Assembly: GCF_003097495.1 (NCBI RefSeq)
Contig: NZ_QEOP01000001.1
Span: 310,001 to 374,000, forward strand
Length of the DNA stretch: 64,000 nucleotides
Source of the DNA: Amnibacterium flavum
Lineage (GTDB): Bacteria > Actinomycetota > Actinomycetes > Actinomycetales > Microbacteriaceae
Direction of reading: 5' to 3'
A model generated the notes under the pieces. It made no database searches and had not been told where the DNA came from. It worked only from the letters and a program-made list of their open reading frames with translations. A program made the translations under genes and the position numbers. This document shows, one piece after another, positions 58,623-64,000 of the stretch (its first letter is position 1; each line of letters starts with the position of its first letter).

Positions 58623-59447
58623 TCACATCTCCTCGTGCGTGTTCGGGTCGCCCCCGAAGAGTCGGCCGTCCGCCCGCCCGAGAGACGAGATCGCGGCGAC
58701 CTGGTCATGGGTGAGGGTGAACCCGCCGAGCTCGAAGTTCTCCCGCTGACGGTCGGGGTTCGCCGACTTGGGGATCGGCACCGACCCGATCTGCTGATGC
58801 CAGCGGAGGATCACCTGCGCCGCGCTCACCCCGTGCGCACGTGCAGCCGAGGCGACCGGCTCCGCCTCCTTGACGGGGGCGGCCTTGCCGAGCGGGCTCC
58901 ACGCCTCCGTCACGATCCCGTGCTCCTCGTGGAAGGCCCGCAGCTGCTCCTGCGGGAAGAACGGGTGCAACTCGACCTGGTTCACCGACGGCATGACGCC
59001 GGTCGCATCGGCGATGCGGAGCAGGAACTCCTCGGTGAAGTTCGAGACCCCGATCGACCTCACGCGACCCTGCTGCTGGAGAGCGACCATCGCGCGCCAG
59101 GTCTCGACGAACTTCCCGACGCTGGGGTTCGGCCAGTGGATGAGATAGAGGTCGACGGTGTCGAGACCCAGCGCGGCCGCCGAGCGGTCGAACGAGGCGA
59201 GCGTCTCGTCGTACCCGTGGTCGCGGCCCGGGAGCTTCGTCGTGACGACGATGTCGTCCCTCGCGACGTCGGTCTGGGCGATCGCCCTCCCCACAGCGTC
59301 CTCATTGCCGTAGTTGACGGCGGTGTCGATGAGGCGGTAGCCGATCTCGAGGGCGCTCAGGACGGCACCGGTGCCCTCCGCTCCCTTCAACGGGTAGGTG
59401 CCGAAGCCGATGTCGGGCAGGAGGGTTCCGTCGGAGAGTGCGAGCAT
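58623..59447 (-). CDS. Aldo/keto reductase
   Basis: A 274-residue NADPH-dependent AKR (AKR5-like): DTAVNYGNEDAVGRAI with the catalytic Tyr, DDIVVTTKLPG with Lys, LYLIHWPNPS with His, and SIGVSNF. NADPH-site segment SVPIPKSANPDRQRENFEL. Reduces aldehydes or 2,5-diketo-gluconate-like ketones. It sits on the minus strand between the stand-alone S component and the ECF operon and is not part of either. Confidence 0.94.
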   Translation of the reverse strand: MLALSDGTLLPDIGFGTYPLKGAEGTGAVLSALEIGYRLIDTAVNYGNEDAVGRAIAQTDVARDDIVVTTKLPGRDHGYDETLASFDRSAAALGLDTVDLYLIHWPNPSVGKFVETWRAMVALQQQGRVRSIGVSNFTEEFLLRIADATGVMPSVNQVELHPFFPQEQLRAFHEEHGIVTEAWSPLGKAAPVKEAEPVASAARAHGVSAAQVILRWHQQIGSVPIPKSANPDRQRENFELGGFTLTHDQVAAISSLGRADGRLFGGDPNTHEEM

Positions 59448-59535
59448 GCCTCCACCGTACGACTCCTCCCCGCCGCTGACGCTGGATGCTCGTGCTCGCC
59501 TCACTCTGACGGCCGGCCATCCTTGGCTCGCGAAG

Positions 59536-59554
59536 ATAGGTAAGGCTATGCTCA
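59536..59554 (+). promoter_or_regulatory. DtxR/IdeR-like iron box before the ECF operon
   Basis: The 19 bases ATAGGTAAGGCTATGCTCA resemble the iron-repressor consensus TTAGGTTAGGCTAACCTAA, with the left half best conserved and the right half degenerate. It lies 33 bp upstream of the TTG start of the ATPase gene. The TAGGTAAGGCT form is typical of iron-regulated siderophore genes in actinobacteria. Confidence 0.65.
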
Positions 59555-59587
59555 GTTGCGCTCTGATCGCCGACCCGGAGGTGCCGC

Positions 59588-61330
59588 TTGTCCGCAGCCA
59601 GCGCGCCTGCCTCCGACCCGCACCTCGACCGCCCGAGGCCGAGCGCTCTGCTCAGCACCGTGGGCGTCTCGATCCTCCACGAGGGCGGGACTCGACCCAC
59701 TCCCCTGGCCGTCGACCTCGCCGTTCACCCCGGTGAGGTGCTCCTCGTGCTCGGGCCCTCGGGGTCGGGCAAGTCGACGCTCGCCCTCGCCCTCAACGGA
59801 CTCGTGCCACATGCCGTGCCCGCGAGCCTCGAGGGCGAGGTGCTGATCGGCGGACGATCCTCCCGCGAGATCAGCGTCGCCGAGGCGAGCCGCACGGTCG
59901 GCATGGTCTTCCAGGATCCCGACGCACAGATCGTGACCGGGACGGTGCTCGACGAGGTCAGCTTCGGCCCCGAGAACCTCCTCGTCCCCACCGACGAGGT
60001 TCTCGCGCGAGCCGAACGCGCCCTCCGCGAGGTCGGACTGTGGGAGCGCCGGTCCGAGAATCCCGACCGCCTCTCCGGCGGCGGACGCCAACGCCTCGCC
60101 ATCGCCTGCGCACTGGCGATGGGGTCGCCGCTGCTCGTGCTCGACGAGCCGACCGCCAACCTCGATCCCGTCGGCATCGACGAGGTCTACGCGGTCCTGC
60201 GCCGGATCGTGCGGGACGATCGCCGCTCGGTCCTGCTCATCGAGCACAACCTCGACGCCGCGATCGATCTGGTCGACCGCGTGCTGGTCCTCGACCGCCT
60301 CGGCAGGGTCGCCCTCACCGGAACCGTCGACGAGGTGCTCCGCCACCGGGTCGACGAGGTGCGGGCGCTCGGCGTCTGGCTGCCGATCGCGACCCTCGCC
60401 GCACTCGACCTCCGCGCTGCCGGAATGGATCTCGACCCCCTTCCCCTCACCGCGCGCGAGCTGACGGCCGGACTCGACGCGCTGCCCGAACTCCCCGCAC
60501 CTCGTCTCCCCGGACCCGAGGGCGAGCACCGCGCACCTGCGGTCGAGGTCAGGTCGCTGTCGGTCGTGAAGCGCGGCACGACACTTCTCGACGACGTTGA
60601 GCTGTCGGTGCCCGCCGGCGAGATGCTCGCGATCATCGGAACCAACGGAGCGGGCAAGACGACGCTCCTCCAGGCGATCGCGGGTGTGGTCCCGCCCCCT
60701 CGCGGCACCGTGACCGTCGGCGGCCTCGACCCGGCGAAGGCCGACGTCCGCACGCTCGCGGCGACCATCGGATTCGTCTTCCAGAACCCCGAGCACCAGT
60801 TCCTCGAGCCCTCCGTCGCCGACGAGCTCGCCCACGGACTGCGGATCAGAGGCATCCCCGCCGACGAGGTGGAGCATCGGGTCGACAGGATGCTCGCCCG
60901 GTTCGGACTGACCGAGCTGCGAGCGCAGCACCCCTTCCTCCTCTCGGGCGGGCAGAAGCGCAGGCTCTCGGTCGGCACCGCGCTCATCGCCGGCGCTCCG
61001 GTGCTCGCGCTCGACGAGCCGACGTTCGGGCAGGACCGCGAGCACGCTGCCGAGCTGCTCGACGTGCTCGCCCGGCTGCGCGACGAGGGAACGACGGTGC
61101 TCATGGTCACCCACGACCTCCAGCTCGTCGCGGACTACGCGGATCGGGTCGCGGTCCTCTCCGGCGGGAGACTGCTCGGCGCCGGCCCCACCTCGACCGT
61201 GCTGGCGGGCGACCTCATCGAGCGGGCCGGCCTCCGACCACCACCGCTCACGCGTGCGATGCGGGCGTTGGCGAACCATCCCGAGTGGCGCTCCGTCAGC
61301 CGCCTGGCCGACCTGCCGGTCGCCCCATGA
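59588..61330 (+). CDS. ECF-transporter double ATPase (EcfA/EcfA' fusion, YkoD-like)
   Basis: A 580-residue fusion of two ATPases. Domain 1 has GPSGSGKSTLALAL, MVFQDPDAQIVTGTVLDEV and LLVLDEPTANLDPVGI, but its signature reads RLSGGGRQRLAIA instead of LSGGQ. Domain 2 has GTNGAGKTTLLQAI, FVFQNPEHQFLEPSVADEL, a normal LLSGGQKRRLSVG and VLALDEPTFGQD. It energises vitamin- or metal-type uptake with the T component. TTG start, preceded by GGAGGTG. Confidence 0.92.
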   Translation: MSAASAPASDPHLDRPRPSALLSTVGVSILHEGGTRPTPLAVDLAVHPGEVLLVLGPSGSGKSTLALALNGLVPHAVPASLEGEVLIGGRSSREISVAEASRTVGMVFQDPDAQIVTGTVLDEVSFGPENLLVPTDEVLARAERALREVGLWERRSENPDRLSGGGRQRLAIACALAMGSPLLVLDEPTANLDPVGIDEVYAVLRRIVRDDRRSVLLIEHNLDAAIDLVDRVLVLDRLGRVALTGTVDEVLRHRVDEVRALGVWLPIATLAALDLRAAGMDLDPLPLTARELTAGLDALPELPAPRLPGPEGEHRAPAVEVRSLSVVKRGTTLLDDVELSVPAGEMLAIIGTNGAGKTTLLQAIAGVVPPPRGTVTVGGLDPAKADVRTLAATIGFVFQNPEHQFLEPSVADELAHGLRIRGIPADEVEHRVDRMLARFGLTELRAQHPFLLSGGQKRRLSVGTALIAGAPVLALDEPTFGQDREHAAELLDVLARLRDEGTTVLMVTHDLQLVADYADRVAVLSGGRLLGAGPTSTVLAGDLIERAGLRPPPLTRAMRALANHPEWRSVSRLADLPVAP

Positions 61331-62169
61331 CCGCGGCGACGACGGCGATGATCGACCCGTTCGCCGTGAGACCGGACTACGGACCCGTCCGATTCCTCTA
61401 CCGGCTCAATCCGCTGAGCAAGATCGCGGCCCCGCTGCCCGCGATGATCGCGTTGATCTTCGTGCGCGATCCACTCACCCCCGCGATCTTCCTCGGCCTG
61501 ACCTTCGCTCTCATCCTCATCGGCGCGAAGCTCTCCCGACGCGCAGCACTCGGAATCCTCCTCGGCATCCCCGCGGCGCTGATCGTCCTGACCCTGAGCT
61601 TCGCGCTGTGGACCGATCCTGCCCGTACCGCGGACACGACGAACCTGTTCACGATCGCCGACTACCGGTTCAACACCGGTGCGCTCTACATCGGCGCTTC
61701 CACGGCGCTGAGGCTCACGACCCTCGCCGCCCTCGCCCTGCTGGGCGGCCTGACGACCGACGGCCCCGACCTGGTCCGATCACTCGTCCAGCAGCTGCGC
61801 GTGCCGTACCGGATCGGGTACACCGCACTCGCCGCCTACCGGTTCGTGCCGCGGTTCGCGCACGAGCTCGAGATCATCCGCGCCGCCCATCGGGTTCGCG
61901 GCATGGCAGGTGGACGCGGCCCGATCGCGGGGCTCCGGCGCTACCTCGGCTATGTGGTGCCGCTCCTCGCGAGCGCGATCCGGCACGCGGAGCGGGTCGC
62001 ACTCTCGATGGATTCGCGCGCGTTCGGCGCCCACCCGACCCGCACCGAGCGTCACCTCGTTCCGTTCCGCACCCGCGACTGGCTGTTCATCGCCGCGTTC
62101 TGGATCGTCAGCGCTCTCGTCCTGCTCGCCCTCCCCCGCGATTTCCTTCCCCTGATCGGAGACCGATGA
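61327..62169 (+). CDS. ECF-transporter T component (transmembrane, YkoC-like)
   Basis: A 280-residue membrane protein. Hallmarks are the cytoplasmic coupling helices with their Ala-Arg-Gly pattern: IIRAAHRVRGMAGGRG and LSMDSRAFGAHP. N-terminal RFLYRLNPLSKIAAPLPAMI is the standard EcfT opening. It overlaps the ATPase gene by 4 bp and the first S gene by 4 bp (ATGA at both ends), so the four genes are tightly coupled. Confidence 0.93.
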   Translation: MTAATTAMIDPFAVRPDYGPVRFLYRLNPLSKIAAPLPAMIALIFVRDPLTPAIFLGLTFALILIGAKLSRRAALGILLGIPAALIVLTLSFALWTDPARTADTTNLFTIADYRFNTGALYIGASTALRLTTLAALALLGGLTTDGPDLVRSLVQQLRVPYRIGYTALAAYRFVPRFAHELEIIRAAHRVRGMAGGRGPIAGLRRYLGYVVPLLASAIRHAERVALSMDSRAFGAHPTRTERHLVPFRTRDWLFIAAFWIVSALVLLALPRDFLPLIGDR

Positions 62170-62780
62170 CCTCTCACGCCGTGCCCCCGACCCGGAGACG
62201 CGCCAGCACGCGCTTCCTCATGACCTGCGCCGTGCTCGGTGTCGCCGGCGGACTGCTGTCGATCGCCCTCAACTGGGCGAGCGTCGGCTTCGCGACCGTC
62301 GGCGTCGTCTTCTTCGGGGTGACGATCGGCTTGTGGGTCCTCCCCTCGATCATCGGGCTGGCCCTCCTCCAGCGCCCGGGTGCGGGAGCCCTCATCGCGG
62401 TGCTCGCCGGGCTCGTGAACGCCCCGTTCACCCCGTTCGGATACGCGCAGATCCCCACCGCGCTCATGATGGCGGTGCTCGTCGAACTGCCGTTCCTCGT
62501 CACGCTCTACCGCGTCTGGAAGCCGTGGCTGTTCTACGTCGGGTACACCGTGCTCCTCACCGCGTTCTCGACCCTCTGGTTCGTCGCAACGGACATCATG
62601 AGCAGCCCGGCGCTGCTCGTCGCCGCCTACGCCGCCTCGGCGATCGCGTCTCTGTTCTTCGTCTGGCTCGCGCTGCTCCTCGCGAAACGTCTGCGTCACG
62701 CGGGAGTCGGCCGCACGGTAGCCCGGCCGGTGCCGCCAGTCGCCGCGTCGCCCTACGGCAGCGGTGGTGCGACGTCGTGA
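62166..62780 (+). CDS. ECF S component 1 (substrate-binding membrane subunit)
   Basis: A 204-residue six-helix protein: FLMTCAVLGVAGGLL, LQRPGAGALIAVLAGLVNAPFTPFG and WKPWLFYVGYTVLL. The length and pattern fit the YkoE-like/ThiW-like group, but the linked iron box and siderophore-interacting gene argue for a different ligand. It overlaps both neighbours by 4 bp and is the first of two tandem paralogues. Confidence 0.88.
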   Translation: MTSHAVPPTRRRASTRFLMTCAVLGVAGGLLSIALNWASVGFATVGVVFFGVTIGLWVLPSIIGLALLQRPGAGALIAVLAGLVNAPFTPFGYAQIPTALMMAVLVELPFLVTLYRVWKPWLFYVGYTVLLTAFSTLWFVATDIMSSPALLVAAYAASAIASLFFVWLALLLAKRLRHAGVGRTVARPVPPVAASPYGSGGATS

Positions 62781-63352
62781 GCCGCTTCCCGACCCGGTAC
62801 CTGCTCACCTGTGCGGCCATCGGCGCGGCCGGGGGCGTCCTGCTGATCCCCGCGAACAACGTCGCCGCAGCCGTCTCCGCCTCGCTGCCGCCGCTCTACG
62901 CCGCGATCGTCGGAGTATGGATCCTGCCCGTCATCACCGGCCTCGCGCTGCTGCGTCGCCCCGGGGTCGGGGTGCTCGTCGCCCTGCTCGCGTCCCTCGT
63001 GACGGTCCCGTTCACTCCGTACGGCGCCCGCTCGATCATCACCGGCCTCATGGTCGGGATCGCGTTGGAGCTGCCGTTCGCGATCGCGCTCTACCGGCAC
63101 TGGCGGCCGTGGCTGTTCTTCGTCGCCGCTCTCCTCGTCGGCGGGCTCTACGCCGGCGTCTCGTTCAACAGCCTCGATCTGCCCACCTTCCCGGCGGGGG
63201 TGCAGATCGCCTTCGTCGCCCTCCTGCTGGTGAGCGTCGCCGTCGCGGTCGCGCTCGGTCTGTGGTTGGCGCGTGCGGTCGAACGCACCGGCGTCGTCCG
63301 CGGGATCGCTCGCCCGAGAGCGGCGACTCCGGGTGCAGAGGCGGTTCGCTGA
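62777..63352 (+). CDS. ECF S component 2 (tandem paralogue)
   Basis: A 191-residue paralogue of S component 1 and of the stand-alone S gene: YLLTCAAIGAAGGVL, RRPGVGVLVALLASLVTVPFTPYG, WRPWLFFVAALLVGG. The GTG start overlaps S1 (GTGA), and its stop overlaps the siderophore-interacting gene by 1 bp (TGATG). Two S genes in one operon suggest either two ligands for one ECF module or a heterodimeric S subunit. Confidence 0.88.
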   Translation: MSRFPTRYLLTCAAIGAAGGVLLIPANNVAAAVSASLPPLYAAIVGVWILPVITGLALLRRPGVGVLVALLASLVTVPFTPYGARSIITGLMVGIALELPFAIALYRHWRPWLFFVAALLVGGLYAGVSFNSLDLPTFPAGVQIAFVALLLVSVAVAVALGLWLARAVERTGVVRGIARPRAATPGAEAVR

Positions 63353-64000
63353 TGGCGCGCGGACTCCCCCGCAGGGTCGAGCCCGATGAGAAGGTGATCC
63401 TGCACGCCCACGTGCTGCGCACCGAGCGGGTCAGCCCCTCGTTCCAGCGGGTGACGATCACCGGCGAGGCGCTGCGGCGCTACGCGCCCCTCGGGTACGA
63501 CCAGTGGTTCCGGCTCTTCCTGCCCGCGCCCGGCCACAACGATATGAAGCTGCCGAAGAACCCGGGCGGGCTCCTCGGGTATGCGCGGTTCCTCGCCATC
63601 CCAAAAGCCTCGCGCCCCGCGCTCCGCAACTACACGACGCGGGCGTACCGACACGGGGTCGAAGGCGGTGCGCTTCCCGAGCTCGACATCGACTTCGTGC
63701 TGCACGGCGATGAAGGGTTCGCCTCCGGATGGGCCGCCCGCGCGCAGCCCGGCGACGAGGTCGCACTTCTCGACGAGGGCATCCTCTACGTGCCGCACGA
63801 GACGACGAGACGGCACCTGATCATCACGGACGAGACAGGACTGCCGGCACTGGCCGCCATCGGCGAGTCCCTCCCGCGGGATGCGGTCGGCGATGCCGTT
63901 CTCGAGGTGGCCGATCGAGCGGATGCCGAGTTGATGACCCTGCCTGCCGGGATGACGCTCCATGTGCTCGAGAGGGCCGAGGGGCTGCATCCCGGGTCGG
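63352..64000 (+). CDS. Siderophore-interacting protein (ferric-siderophore reductase), 3' part missing
   Basis: The 216 visible codons show the FAD domain of the SIP/ViuB family: ILHAHVLRTERVSPSFQRVT, YDQWFRLFLP, NYTTRAYR (FAD phosphate loop) and DIDFVLHG. The NAD(P)H-binding domain begins with TRRHLIITDETGLPALAAI. It reduces ferric siderophores or related chelates to release iron. The gene is truncated by the window edge. As the fifth gene of the ECF operon it strongly suggests an iron-related cargo for that transporter. Confidence 0.92.
   Translation, partial: MARGLPRRVEPDEKVILHAHVLRTERVSPSFQRVTITGEALRRYAPLGYDQWFRLFLPAPGHNDMKLPKNPGGLLGYARFLAIPKASRPALRNYTTRAYRHGVEGGALPELDIDFVLHGDEGFASGWAARAQPGDEVALLDEGILYVPHETTRRHLIITDETGLPALAAIGESLPRDAVGDAVLEVADRADAELMTLPAGMTLHVLERAEGLHPGS

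Noticed and set aside
57940-59587. TPP riboswitch expected for YkoE-like S components.
   Set aside because: No thi-box core or compatible stems were found upstream of 58051 or 59588; an iron-type box is present instead at the latter.

Overview
The window is high-GC DNA with dense, short-spaced genes, frequent ATGA start/stop overlaps, GTG/TTG starts and several apparently leaderless regulator genes. Together with the tilS-hpt pair beside ppa, RipA-like and M23 peptidoglycan hydrolases, HrcA/HspR-type heat-shock operators, a DrrA-type ABC cassette and an iron box of DtxR type, this points to an actinobacterium, most likely of the Microbacteriaceae. The family assignment is inference; there is no rRNA here. 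No prophage, insertion sequence or CRISPR array was seen. The window is chromosomal, with a housekeeping left edge followed by accessory catabolic modules.

Left part (1-5.3 kb): hpt (cut by the window edge), tilS, ppa, two tandem secreted peptidoglycan hydrolases with related coiled-coil N-termini, then tRNA-Glu, tRNA-Asp and tRNA-Phe. 5.4-11.4 kb: small redox modules (HxlR regulator, F420/FMN LLM oxidoreductase, FAD-linked oxidase, thioredoxin-reductase-like protein, TRIC-type channel, alpha/beta hydrolase) and a GntR regulator. Its presumed operator GCAATATATTGC occurs three times at the promoters of three genes. 11.5-23.6 kb: an 11-gene minus-strand operon reading from an extradiol-type dioxygenase through a fumarylacetoacetate-hydrolase-like enzyme, a complete ribose-type ABC importer, three SDRs, a SnoaL-like protein, an aryl-alcohol-type dehydrogenase and an aldehyde dehydrogenase. 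It faces a divergent IclR gene across a cluster of CAGGAC operators.

23.6-32.6 kb: a carbohydrate island with a second ribose-type ABC importer, two paralogous SIS-domain proteins, a ribulose-phosphate-3-epimerase homologue, a SorC regulator, an FGGY kinase and a TalC-type transaldolase/aldolase. The enzymes fit uptake, phosphorylation, isomerisation/epimerisation and aldol cleavage of an unidentified sugar. 32.7-41.3 kb: a patatin-like lipase preceded by a 19-codon leader ORF and an RBS-sequestering hairpin, an azoreductase/HxlR pair, an MFS exporter, a HicB-like/DUF4097/DrrAB cassette with a palindrome exactly between its -35 and -10, and an Hsp20 gene with both a HAIR and a CIRCE element. 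41.7-50.6 kb: a membrane protein, a second IclR-centred catabolic cluster (CMD-family protein, DUF6282 amidohydrolase, PEP-mutase/isocitrate-lyase-like lyase, MHS transporter, zinc alcohol dehydrogenase, LLM enzyme) and a cation-efflux protein.

50.6-64 kb: intergenic repeats, a GH15 trehalase/glucoamylase-like enzyme, a zinc metallopeptidase, a secreted TasA/camelysin-like protein whose C-terminal fibronectin-III-like domain appears to be interrupted by a seven-repeat RCC1 propeller, recQ, an aldo/keto reductase, and an ECF transporter operon. That operon has a fused double ATPase, a T component, two tandem paralogous S components and a siderophore-interacting flavoreductase, behind a DtxR/IdeR-like box. 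A third S-component paralogue stands alone just upstream. The iron-box ECF operon, the split-domain surface protein and the sugar island are the strongest candidates for undescribed biology.
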